NCBI GenBank assembly: GCA_003220345.1
Contig: QHSC01000103.1
Coordinates: forward strand, 1 to 39,837
Direction of reading: 5' to 3'
Length of the DNA stretch: 39,837 bases
Source: Candidatus Rokuibacteriota bacterium
GTDB taxonomy: Bacteria > Methylomirabilota > Methylomirabilia > Rokubacteriales > CSP1-6
The notes beneath the pieces were generated by a model. The model worked only from the letters and a program-made list of their open reading frames with translations. It was not told where the DNA came from and searched no databases. Shown in pieces: positions 11,178-18,069 of this stretch. Made by a program: the position numbers and the translations under genes. Position 1 is the stretch's first letter. Each line of letters opens with the position of its first letter.

Positions 11178-11263
11178 TTCGAGCTGAAACGCTCGACGAG
11201 CCGAAGGCGTGGCAGTTCGAGCTGAGCGGCGCAGCCGCGAGGCGAGGCCCGAATGGATCAGCG
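11178..11263 (+). repeat. Dispersed intergenic repeat B, copy 1
   Basis: Starts with TTCGAGCTGAAACGCT (11178) and has a core at 11216-11263 that begins TTCGAGCTGAGCGGCGCAGC. The core matches, on the opposite strand, 31193-31240. I count about 35 of 42 identical positions, mostly transitions where different. Each copy has a second TTCGAGCYGARACGCT motif upstream of the core, at different spacing (38 nt here, 24 nt in the other). A partial echo, GCGAGGGCTGAG, follows at about 11269. Confidence 0.7.
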
Positions 11264-11280
11264 CTAAAGCGAGGGCTGAG

Positions 11281-11661
11281 TTAAACCGGACCGAAGCCGA
11301 TGGCCGCCTGCTCGCCCATGATGAGCGGGCGGAAGCGAACGGGGAGGCCCACCCGGAGCGTCTCCAGGGAAATGTCGACGATGCGGCCGAGAAGCGAGAC
11401 GCCTTCCTCGAGCCGGACCACCGCCACCGCGTAGGGCACCTCGGCCGCGCGACCGCGCGGGGCAACACGGATGACCGTGAAGGAGGTGATGGCGCCTCCG
11501 CCTGCCAAGGGGATGGGAGCCCAGTCGCGCTCCTGGCACGCCGGGCAGAATTCCTTGGGAGGAATGGCAAGGTCGCCGCATCGGCGGCACCGGATCGCGG
11601 TCAGCCGACCCGCGCGTGCCTCCTCGAAGAAGTGTTTGAGCGTCACCACGCGCTCAGCCAC
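11281..11661 (-). CDS. DUF35 OB-fold/zinc-ribbon acyl-CoA-associated protein
   Basis: A 126-residue member of the DUF35 family, small proteins that pair with thiolase-like enzymes and help bind or channel acyl-CoA. The N-terminal rubredoxin-like zinc ribbon shows two CxxC pairs (CRRC and CPAC, 11 residues apart), followed by an OB-fold with GGGAITSFTVIRV and PYAVAVVRLEEG. I chose the GTG at 11661 (VAERVVTLKHFFEEA). It overlaps the end of the upstream thiolase gene by 8 nt. The open frame extends further upstream only as a shadow of the thiolase. Adjacency to the thiolase is the standard arrangement and supports a two-subunit complex. Confidence 0.88.
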   Translation of the reverse strand: MAERVVTLKHFFEEARAGRLTAIRCRRCGDLAIPPKEFCPACQERDWAPIPLAGGGAITSFTVIRVAPRGRAAEVPYAVAVVRLEEGVSLLGRIVDISLETLRVGLPVRFRPLIMGEQAAIGFGPV

Positions 11662-12808
11662 GGCCGAAAAGGCTGACGAGGACCGTGGCGGTGTTGCCGC
11701 CGAGGGTGTGCGTGAGGCCCGTGCGCGCGCCCTCGACCTGGCGCAGGCCGGCTTCGCCACGCAGCTGGGTGACGATCTCGGCGATCTGCGCGGCGCCCGT
11801 GGCGCCGATGGGATGCCCCTTGGCCTTGAGGCCGCCCGAAGGGTTGACGGGGAGCTTGCCGCCGAGGCTGGTCCAACCCTTCTCCGCCGCGAGGCCTCCA
11901 GTGCCGGGCTCGAAGAAGCCGAGCCCTTCCGTGGCAACGATCTCGGCGATGGTGAAGCAGTCGTGCAACTCGACGACATCCACGTCGGCGGGGGTCTTGC
12001 CCGCCTGACGGTAGGCGCCGGCGGCCGCCCGTTCCGTCGCCGTTATCCGTGAGAGATCACGCTTCTCGTGCACGAACATGGTGTCGGAAGCGGCCTCGCT
12101 GCCCAGGACCCACACCGCACGCGGACGTTTTCGCGCCACCTCCTCGGAGGCGAGGACGAGGGCGGCGCCCCCGTCCGTGAAGGGGCAGCAGTCGAACAGC
12201 TTGAGCGGATCGGCGACGTACGCGCTCTTGAGCACCGTCTCCAGCGAGATCTCTTTCTGGAATTGCGCCTTGGGGTTGAGGACGCCGTGGCGATGGTTCT
12301 TCACGGCGACATGGGCCATCTGCTCTTCCGTGGTTCCGTACTTCTCCATGTGGGCGCGGGCGATGAGGGCGAACACGCCCGGGAAGGTCAGCCCCACCGA
12401 TTGCTCGTAGGTAGCCTCGGAACAGTAGGCGAAGTACTCCGTGGCCGCGTCCGTGGGGACATTGAGCACGCGCTCGGCGCCGCCCACCAGCACCACGTCG
12501 GAGACACCGGAGGCGATCTCCATCAGGGCATGGCGGAAGGCGGCATGGCTCGTGGCGCAGGCGTTCTCGAAGCGGGTCGTGGGGATGGTGGGCAGGCCGA
12601 GGAGGGTGGCGGCCAGCGGTCCCATGTGCAGCTGGCGCTCGCCCTCGCCGCCGGTGACGTTGCCATAGTAGAGAGCCTCGATGGCCGAGGGAGCGATGTC
12701 CGCGTCACGGATCGCCTGGGCGGCCGCCTCCGCGAACAGCTCGGCGCTGATGCGGTCGTGCTTCCCGAACTTGGTCACTCCCACCCCGATCACGGCGACC
12801 CGGCGCAT
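11654..12808 (-). CDS. Thiolase-like acetyl-CoA acetyltransferase (SCP-2/lipid-transfer type)
   Basis: A 384-residue thiolase-superfamily protein that likely catalyses condensation or thiolysis of acyl-CoA, with DUF35 as partner. Nucleophilic Cys84 lies in ENACATSHAA. The HDCF motif (282-285) replaces the NEAF-type motif of classical thiolases. GHPIGATG at 331-338 provides the second catalytic region. These features mark the SCP-2-thiolase subgroup rather than degradative FadA. The ATG at 12808 is preceded by GGGGGAGG at good spacing. The substrate is not deducible; related pairs act in sterol side-chain, isoprenoid or aromatic degradation. Confidence 0.9.
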   Translation of the reverse strand: MRRVAVIGVGVTKFGKHDRISAELFAEAAAQAIRDADIAPSAIEALYYGNVTGGEGERQLHMGPLAATLLGLPTIPTTRFENACATSHAAFRHALMEIASGVSDVVLVGGAERVLNVPTDAATEYFAYCSEATYEQSVGLTFPGVFALIARAHMEKYGTTEEQMAHVAVKNHRHGVLNPKAQFQKEISLETVLKSAYVADPLKLFDCCPFTDGGAALVLASEEVARKRPRAVWVLGSEAASDTMFVHEKRDLSRITATERAAAGAYRQAGKTPADVDVVELHDCFTIAEIVATEGLGFFEPGTGGLAAEKGWTSLGGKLPVNPSGGLKAKGHPIGATGAAQIAEIVTQLRGEAGLRQVEGARTGLTHTLGGNTATVLVSLFGRG

Positions 12809-12848
12809 TCAGCCTCCCCCTCAGAGATAGCGCAGCAAGGCTATGGCC

Positions 12849-12878
12849 ATCATGGTCTGTCCGCCAAAGGCGAGTCAA
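12849..12878 (-). promoter_or_regulatory. Candidate sigma70 promoter for the thiolase operon
   Basis: On the minus strand TTGACT is followed after 18 nt by CATGAT. The predicted start lies near 12842, giving a 34-nt leader that contains the GGGGGAGG ribosome site. The -10 match is moderate. Confidence 0.35.
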
Positions 12879-12941
12879 GAGTCTCTGGAAGGGCTCACGA
12901 AGCCCGTGATAACGTTCCAAGGACATGCGGGACAGGCGCGG

Positions 12942-14279
12942 ATGACCCTCGAAGAGGGCCTCGTGGTGGTCCTCGCCCTGGTGGCAGCCACCCTGCTCTT
13001 CATCGGGCTGGCCCAGGCGCTGGAAGCGCGGCCCGCGCCCCCCCGACCGGCGCGGCGGATCGCGCCGCCTCGTCCCCGGCTTCCCGAGCCTCCACCTCGC
13101 CCTCCCTATACGGGACCGGAGCGACGGCGCTCGGCGCGCGGTCGCCGTCCCGCTCCCTCACCGCCACCGATCACGTCCGGGCCGGCGAGCGAGTCCGGAG
13201 CGGGAGGGATGCCGGTCGCGGCAACCCAGCCGGACCTGCCCCTGGGCAGCGTGGCGCCCACGGCGGAGGAGGCGGCCGTCGAGGCCGTGGATTCGTGCTT
13301 CGCGCTCCACCAGGAGGGGCAGCACGGAGCGGTGTTCGACGCCGTCGCCCGACACGCGGTGGGCGACACGGAAGGCGCCCAGGCCGCCCTCGAGAGCGCC
13401 GTGCGCGAAGCTCCCGACGGCGCGGCGGAAGGCTGCCCGCAGCGGATCGCGCTCCTCGCCGCACCCGCGGCCCGCCGGCTGCTCGCCGCGTCGGAATCCA
13501 TGGACCCTACCGCAGTCGAGCGACTCGCCGTGCTCCGGGTGGCCGTGCTCTGGCTCGAGTGGCGCATCGTCGCGGCGCCCGCCACCGGAGACGTGAGCGA
13601 GCTCCTGGACAAGAGTCGCGAGGCGCTGTGGGACGGCTATGGGGTGGTCGCCCGCGCCATGGTTCGACGGAAGCGGTTCGCGGATTCGCGCGCGCTCGTC
13701 CGTCAGGCGCTCGATTCCGAAGACTTGCCGGGGACGCGGCGGGCGCCTCTCGGCGATCTCGCCTCCGTCAGTCTCGTGCGAGAGATCGGACGCCTGGCCG
13801 CCCGCGCCCGCGGCACCGCCACGCCGGAGCCACAGGCCCTCGACTCACTCGAGCGCGCGGGCGAGCTGCTGGCCGGCGCGCCGCCCGAAGGTCTCGGTCC
13901 ATCCCGGTGGCATGCCGCCAATCGACGCATCTGGCGGGGCTACACGCGTCTGGCTCAGCGGCACCTCGAGACCTTCGAGCTCGAGGCGGCTCTGCCCCCG
14001 CTGTTCCGCGCGCTGCACCTGCGCGATCTCGACCTCGGGCTCGACCGCCGGACCCGCGAGCTGCTCGCGCGCACCATCGAGCGCGTCACCGACAAGGCGG
14101 GCGAGACCATCAGCCGCCTCCTCAAGGACGGGGACCGCGAGGCAGCCATGCAGCGATGGCAGGACGTGCGGTCGCTCATCCAGAAAGCGCGCGATCAAGG
14201 CCTCTCGCACGAGCAGCTCGCCGCGGCCTTCGCGCGAGCCCGCCAGATGCTAGAGCAAATCGAAGAAGTCAGCCCCTAG
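12942..14279 (+). CDS. Unrecognised membrane-anchored, helix-rich protein
   Basis: I do not recognise this 445-residue protein. I chose the ATG at 12942 because a single hydrophobic segment follows at once (about residues 6-27, GLVVVLALVAATLLFIGLAQ); an in-frame ATG at 12843 adds 33 residues without clear function. A Pro/Arg-rich linker occupies residues 28-80 and includes YTGPERRRSARGRR. The rest, from about 105, is Ala/Leu/Arg-rich and predicted helical, with repeat-like segments (LARAxxxLxxGxREAA style) that could be TPR-like or coiled-coil. It has no metal or nucleotide motif. It lies between the thiolase pair and the cyclic-di-GMP genes, and is followed at once by repeat A. A scaffold-type envelope protein is possible but speculative. 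Codon use looks like that of its neighbours. Confidence 0.75.
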   Translation: MTLEEGLVVVLALVAATLLFIGLAQALEARPAPPRPARRIAPPRPRLPEPPPRPPYTGPERRRSARGRRPAPSPPPITSGPASESGAGGMPVAATQPDLPLGSVAPTAEEAAVEAVDSCFALHQEGQHGAVFDAVARHAVGDTEGAQAALESAVREAPDGAAEGCPQRIALLAAPAARRLLAASESMDPTAVERLAVLRVAVLWLEWRIVAAPATGDVSELLDKSREALWDGYGVVARAMVRRKRFADSRALVRQALDSEDLPGTRRAPLGDLASVSLVREIGRLAARARGTATPEPQALDSLERAGELLAGAPPEGLGPSRWHAANRRIWRGYTRLAQRHLETFELEAALPPLFRALHLRDLDLGLDRRTRELLARTIERVTDKAGETISRLLKDGDREAAMQRWQDVRSLIQKARDQGLSHEQLAAAFARARQMLEQIEEVSP

Positions 14280-14294
14280 CCCGAGAACCCCGCC

Positions 14295-14421
14295 GCAGGT
14301 GGTCGAGAAAGGTCCAGATGCGAGACGTCGCCCGAAGGCCGCACGCGAGGCGTAGTCTCTCTACGTTGAGCGTGCGGTCGAGGGCGACAACGAAGCAGCT
14401 GGGCCTTTATCGGCCGCCTGC
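14295..14421. repeat. Long self-complementary intergenic element (repeat A, full length)
   Basis: A 127-nt near-palindrome between convergent genes. Ends GCAGGTGG and CCGCCTGC pair. Further in, AAAGGTCCAG pairs with CTGGGCCTTT. Then GTCGCCCGAAGGCCGCACGC pairs with GCGTGCGGTCGAGGGCGAC with a small bulge. The centre is CGTAG-TCTCT-CTACG. The whole element could fold as one long hairpin in RNA or a cruciform in DNA. The outer arms recur at 18800-18845 without the middle. It carries no protein-coding signal. Confidence 0.8.
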
Positions 14422-14422
14422 G

Positions 14423-15526
14423 CTAGTGTTCGCGGGCGGCGGGACCCTTGGGGGCAGCCTGCGACCACTCGACGGATCCGTTGCGGATGGTCTCGAGCAG
14501 CTCGAGGGGAATCTTGAGGAAGTTCTCCACCACGTTGGGATCGAAGTGCGTCCCCGCGCAGCGGGCGATCTCCTTGCGGGCCGCGTCGAAGGAGATGGCC
14601 ACCGAGTAGGGCCGGTCGAAGGTCATGGCATCGAAGGCGTCCGCCACCGCGAAGATCCGCGCCCCGAGCGGGATCATCTCGCCGCGCAGCCCGAGCGGAT
14701 ACCCGGTGCCGTCCCAGCGCTCGTGGTGGTGATACACGATGGGCACGGCGCCCCGGAGAAAGGGGATGCGCTCGACGAGGCGGCGCCCGAGGTCCGGGTG
14801 GGTGCGCATGATCTTCCACTCGTCGGACGAGAGGGGCCCGGGCTTGAGGAGGATGCCGTCCGGGATGCCGATCTTGCCGATGTCGTGAAGGAGCACGCCG
14901 TGCTCGATGTCACGGAACTGGCTGTCGGGCAGTCCGTGGGTGCGGGCAAGGGTCAGGGAGTAGCCGACCACACGCCGGGAGTGGGCGTGGGTGCCCACGT
15001 CACGCGTGTCGAGAGCGGAGCCGAGCGCCTCCAGGGTCGCGCGATACGTGTCCTCGAGCTCGTTCAGGGCCGCCGCGAGGTCGCGGGTGGCTTCCCCCAC
15101 GCGTCGCTCGAGCATCGCGTGGTATTCGCGGCGCTCCATGAGGAGCTGCCGGCGCTCCAGCGCGCGCTCGGCGGCGATGAGGACCGCCTCCACGTTGACG
15201 GGCTTGGTGATGAAATCGTATGCCCCGCACTTGAGGCTCTCGATGGCCGTCTTGATGTCGCCCACGCCCGTGATGACGATGACGGCGGCGTCGCTGTCGA
15301 GGGTGCGGGCCCGCCGGAGGAAGTCGAGGCCGTCCATGACGGGCATCTTGATGTCGGTCAGCGTCAGGGGCGGGCGCTCCCGCTCGAAGGACTCGAGACC
15401 CTCGCGACCGTTGCTCGCCACCCGGCACTGGTAGCCGTCGGAGAGGAAGACTTCCCGGAGGGCGGACCGCACCTTGGCGTCGTCCTCCACGATGAGCACT
15501 TCCTTGCGCACGGGCGGCGTGCTCAT
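14423..15526 (-). CDS. Response regulator with HD-GYP phosphodiesterase domain (RpfG-like)
   Basis: A 367-residue cytoplasmic signalling protein expected to hydrolyse cyclic di-GMP in response to phosphorylation. The receiver domain spans about 1-125, with the acidic pair near residues 15-16, phosphoacceptor Asp58 (LTDIKMP) and Lys108 (ITKP). A coiled linker at about 125-165 leads to the HD-GYP domain, with HAHSRRV (180-186), metal-binding LLHDIGKIG (212-220), HHERWDGTGYP (267-277) and FAVADAFDAMT. All catalytic signatures appear intact. The ATG at 15526 overlaps the TGA of the upstream GGDEF gene, so a cyclic-di-GMP-making and a cyclic-di-GMP-degrading protein are translated together. The stop lies just past repeat A. 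Confidence 0.92.
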   Translation of the reverse strand: MSTPPVRKEVLIVEDDAKVRSALREVFLSDGYQCRVASNGREGLESFERERPPLTLTDIKMPVMDGLDFLRRARTLDSDAAVIVITGVGDIKTAIESLKCGAYDFITKPVNVEAVLIAAERALERRQLLMERREYHAMLERRVGEATRDLAAALNELEDTYRATLEALGSALDTRDVGTHAHSRRVVGYSLTLARTHGLPDSQFRDIEHGVLLHDIGKIGIPDGILLKPGPLSSDEWKIMRTHPDLGRRLVERIPFLRGAVPIVYHHHERWDGTGYPLGLRGEMIPLGARIFAVADAFDAMTFDRPYSVAISFDAARKEIARCAGTHFDPNVVENFLKIPLELLETIRNGSVEWSQAAPKGPAAREH

Positions 15527-16536
15527 TCGCCCTTGCCGTCGGACACGGCCTGGACCACCCCGATATCCTCGTGCACGGAGACGCGGTTCTTGCCCGACCG
15601 CTTGGCCGCGTACAGAGCCTCGTCCGCCGCCTGGATGAGATCCTCGGCGGTGGGCGCCACGTCCTCGGGGAGGGAGGCGATGCCGAAGCTCGCCGTCACG
15701 CGACGCTTGTGGGCGAACTGATACGACGAGAGAACATAGCGGATGCGATCCGCGTAGAGGCGCGCCCCCGCCTTGGACGTCTCCACCAGGAGGACGGCGA
15801 ACTCGTCGCCGCCATAGCGGCAGATGACGTTGATGCCGCGCGAATGCCGGAGCAGGATCTCGGCCATCCCCCGCAGCGTCTCGTCGCCCGCGGGATGGCC
15901 CAGGTCGTCGTTGACGGACTTGAAGCCGTCGAGATCGAGGAGCACCACCGACACCGGGTGGTTGAACCGACGATAGCGCGAGACTTCCTCCTCGAGGCGG
16001 ATGGAGAAGAAGCGGCGGTTGTAGAGCCCCGTCACCTCGTCCTTGAAGGAGAACTCCTTCAGCCGGGCATTGGTGGACTCCAGCTCCTTGTACGCCGTGT
16101 CGAGCCTCACCGCGTAGCGATCGATGGCCGAAGCCTGCTGCTCGATGGGGGCGAGCATCCGGGAGAACGAGTGCAGGAGGCTGTCGACATCCTCGCCTCC
16201 CCCGGATGCGGGCGGCGACCCGGGGGTGGACGTCTCCAGGGCCGGCGCCCGCTCGGGACGCTTGCCCAGGGTGCGGGTCAGGTCCCAGATCAAGAGCCCG
16301 CCGACGGCCATGAGAAGACCCGTGAACGCCAGGAGCGCCTGCAGCCATGGCAGGTCGCGGACCCGCCTCGAGTGGTCAAGGAGGGGCGTCAGGTACGCAT
16401 ACATGCTGTAGCCCACGACCAGCAGGGGGATGAACGAGGTGAGCATGAGCGACAGCATGATGGTGCGACGGGCACCGCCGGCGACCAGCGTGGGTTCTTC
16501 GGTCCCCTCGGCGAGGTTGTGCTTGGACTGGGCCAT
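15523..16536 (-). CDS. Membrane diguanylate cyclase (GGDEF domain)
   Basis: A 337-residue protein predicted to make cyclic di-GMP. Two membrane segments (about 26-52 and 62-86) form an N-terminal hairpin without a large sensor domain. A linker and coiled region (about 115-165) precede the GGDEF domain. DEVTGLYNRR (166-175) and RYGGDEF (240-246) are intact. The usual inhibitory-site RxxD five residues before GGDEF reads RGIN, so product inhibition may be weak or absent. I chose the ATG at 16536. It lies exactly at the predicted transcription start of a strong promoter and lacks a ribosome site; an upstream TTG at 16572 would fall inside the -35 element. First gene of a two-gene unit with the HD-GYP regulator. 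Confidence 0.9.
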   Translation of the reverse strand: MAQSKHNLAEGTEEPTLVAGGARRTIMLSLMLTSFIPLLVVGYSMYAYLTPLLDHSRRVRDLPWLQALLAFTGLLMAVGGLLIWDLTRTLGKRPERAPALETSTPGSPPASGGGEDVDSLLHSFSRMLAPIEQQASAIDRYAVRLDTAYKELESTNARLKEFSFKDEVTGLYNRRFFSIRLEEEVSRYRRFNHPVSVVLLDLDGFKSVNDDLGHPAGDETLRGMAEILLRHSRGINVICRYGGDEFAVLLVETSKAGARLYADRIRYVLSSYQFAHKRRVTASFGIASLPEDVAPTAEDLIQAADEALYAAKRSGKNRVSVHEDIGVVQAVSDGKGE

Positions 16537-16542
16537 CAGCGA

Positions 16543-16572
16543 ATTATCGGGCCCGGGGACGCGAGGTGTCAA
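16543..16572 (-). promoter_or_regulatory. Strong sigma70 promoter, leaderless start for the GGDEF gene
   Basis: A perfect TTGACA (16567-16572 on the minus strand) and GATAAT (16543-16548) are 18 nt apart. Six bases separate the -10 from the ATG, so +1 would be the A of the start codon at 16536. No Shine-Dalgarno sequence is present. Confidence 0.7.
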
Positions 16573-16590
16573 GATTTGTCCGGTCCGTTC

Positions 16591-16620
16591 TTGACGCCAC
16601 CTCGCACGCTGGGCTACCGT
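16591..16620 (+). promoter_or_regulatory. Candidate sigma70 promoter for the tusA-like operon
   Basis: TTGACG at 16591-16596 and TACCGT at 16615-16620, 18 nt apart. Predicted +1 is near 16627, two bases before the ATG at 16629. It is back-to-back with the GGDEF promoter; the two -35 elements are about 18 nt apart. Confidence 0.45.
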
Positions 16621-16628
16621 ATCGGGAC

Positions 16629-16880
16629 ATGGCTGTCGATCCCAAACTTCTCATTCCTGACAAGCAGATCGACTGCACCGGCCTCTTCTGCCCCATGCCC
16701 ATCGTTAAGACACGGGAAGCCATTCGCGACATGGAACCCGGGAGCCTCCTGGCCATGCTCTCCGACGATCCCGCCTCGGACGCGGACATGCGGAGCTGGA
16801 GCCAGATCACCGGTCATGACCTCCTGGATGTTTCCCGGCAGGACGGGGTCTATCGCTTCCTCGTCAGGAAAACGCGGTAA
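16629..16880 (+). CDS. TusA-like sulfur-carrier protein
   Basis: An 83-residue member of the TusA/SirA family, which carries persulfide sulfur on a conserved cysteine for tRNA thiolation, cofactor synthesis or sulfur oxidation. The signature is IDCTGLFCPMPIVKT, with catalytic Cys21 in the CPxP motif and an extra Cys16. The remaining beta-alpha fold (MEPGSLLAMLSDDPAS...DGVYRFLVRK) is typical and full length. It starts the operon, with a cysteine-desulfurase homologue 4 nt downstream, which fits a sulfur-transfer role. That partner seems to lack its PLP lysine, so the sulfur donor for this carrier is uncertain. Confidence 0.88.
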   Translation: MAVDPKLLIPDKQIDCTGLFCPMPIVKTREAIRDMEPGSLLAMLSDDPASDADMRSWSQITGHDLLDVSRQDGVYRFLVRKTR

Positions 16881-16884
16881 GGGC

Positions 16885-18069
16885 GTGGAACGCGGGGGCG
16901 CCGCTCCCGATCGGGTCTACCTCGACTATGCCGGCTTCGCACCCGTGGATCCGAGGGTGCTCGCCGTCATGCGCCCCTTTCTGGAGGCGGGCATCGGAAA
17001 TCCGTCGGCGCCCCACTCGCTGGGTGCCGAGGCGCGCGAGTCCCTGGAGGCGGCGCGTGCGAAGGTGGCGCGGCTGGTGGGCGGGGCGTCCTCGGGCATC
17101 GTCTTCACCTCGGGCGCGACCGAGGCCAACAACCTGGCCATCCGGGGCGTCGGGCTCCGAGCGGGAACGCCGGCCGCGCACATCATCACCTCATCCGTCG
17201 AGCACATGTCGGTGCTCAATGCCTGCCGCGAGCTCGAGAAGGGTGGCGCCACCGTCACCCTCCTGCCCGTCGACGCGGAGGGGCGCGTGGACCCGGACAG
17301 CCTGCGTCGGGCGCTTCGCTCGGACACGACCCTCGTCTCCATCAGCGCAGCCTGCGCGGAGGTGGGGACGCTTCAGCCGATCAGCGAGATCGCGCGAATC
17401 ACGCGCAGCGCGGGCGTGCCACTGCACGTCGACGCGGTGGGGGCGATCGGGCGCATTCCGCTGCCCGGCGAGGTCCTGGGACTCGACCTCGTCACCGTGG
17501 CGAGCAACGACATCTACGGGCCGCCGGGCGCGGGGGCCCTCTGGGTACGCACCGGCGTGCGCCTCGCTCCCATCCTCCTGGGCGGCGGGCAGGAGGGCGG
17601 CTACCGCTCCGGCACGGAGAACCTGCCCGCGGTGGTCGGGATGGGGGTGGCCGCTGAGCTCATCCGCGCCGAGGGACTCCACGGCGAGGCGGCGCGGCTC
17701 CAGGCATTGCGTGACCGGCTCGTCGAGGGGCTCTTGCTTTCCATCCCGGGCTGCCGCCTCACGGGGGCTCCCGCGAAGCGTCTCCCGCACCACGCAAGCC
17801 TGGTCCTGCGAGGGGTCAAGGCGGACAGCATCCTGCTCGACCTCGACCTCGCCGGGGTGGCCGCTTCGTCCGGATCCGCCTGCGCGCAGCGCACGGGGAC
17901 GCCGTCTCCCGTGCTGCGTGCCATCGGGTGCACACGCGAGGAGATGGAAGGCTCGCTCTGCTTCACCTTTGGCCGCTGGAGCACGGCCGCCGAGGTCGAA
18001 GCGGTCGTCCAGTGCCTCCCGCCCATCGTGGCGCGCCTGCGCGCCCTCGCGCTGCCCGCCCCACGGTGA
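16885..18069 (+). CDS. Cysteine desulfurase (NifS/IscS) homologue lacking the PLP lysine
   Basis: A 394-residue protein with the full fold-type I aminotransferase layout of IscS/NifS: YLDYAGFAPVDPRV, FTSGATEANNLAIRG (75-89), SSVEHMSVLNAC with the conserved His107, HVDAVGAIGRIP, GGYRSGTEN, and the cysteine loop SSGSAC with Cys333. Where active enzymes have SGHKIYGPKG, this protein reads ASNDIYGPPG (206-215), replacing the PLP-binding Lys with Asp209. The neighbouring PLP contacts are also altered: Asn of NNE becomes Ala158, Gln after HVDA becomes Gly186, Ser and His before the Lys become Ala206 and Asn208. Normal PLP chemistry looks impossible, yet the frame is clean and the fold motifs are kept. 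I used the GTG at 16885, with GTAAGGG just upstream at tight spacing; the start is uncertain. It lies between tusA-like and HAD genes. Confidence 0.85.
   Translation: MERGGAAPDRVYLDYAGFAPVDPRVLAVMRPFLEAGIGNPSAPHSLGAEARESLEAARAKVARLVGGASSGIVFTSGATEANNLAIRGVGLRAGTPAAHIITSSVEHMSVLNACRELEKGGATVTLLPVDAEGRVDPDSLRRALRSDTTLVSISAACAEVGTLQPISEIARITRSAGVPLHVDAVGAIGRIPLPGEVLGLDLVTVASNDIYGPPGAGALWVRTGVRLAPILLGGGQEGGYRSGTENLPAVVGMGVAAELIRAEGLHGEAARLQALRDRLVEGLLLSIPGCRLTGAPAKRLPHHASLVLRGVKADSILLDLDLAGVAASSGSACAQRTGTPSPVLRAIGCTREEMEGSLCFTFGRWSTAAEVEAVVQCLPPIVARLRALALPAPR

Noticed and set aside
13116..13155. GPERRRSARGRR in the unrecognised protein as a PilZ-type cyclic-di-GMP motif
   Set aside because: The RRR...R stretch resembles the PilZ N-terminal motif, but no D/NxSxxG motif or beta-barrel follows, and the region is a Pro/Arg-rich linker.
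12068..15721. A 1217-codon plus-strand open frame crossing several genes
   Set aside because: It runs through the thiolase (antisense), the hypothetical gene (wrong frame), repeat A and the HD-GYP gene. Such length is common at this GC content and no domain is seen.
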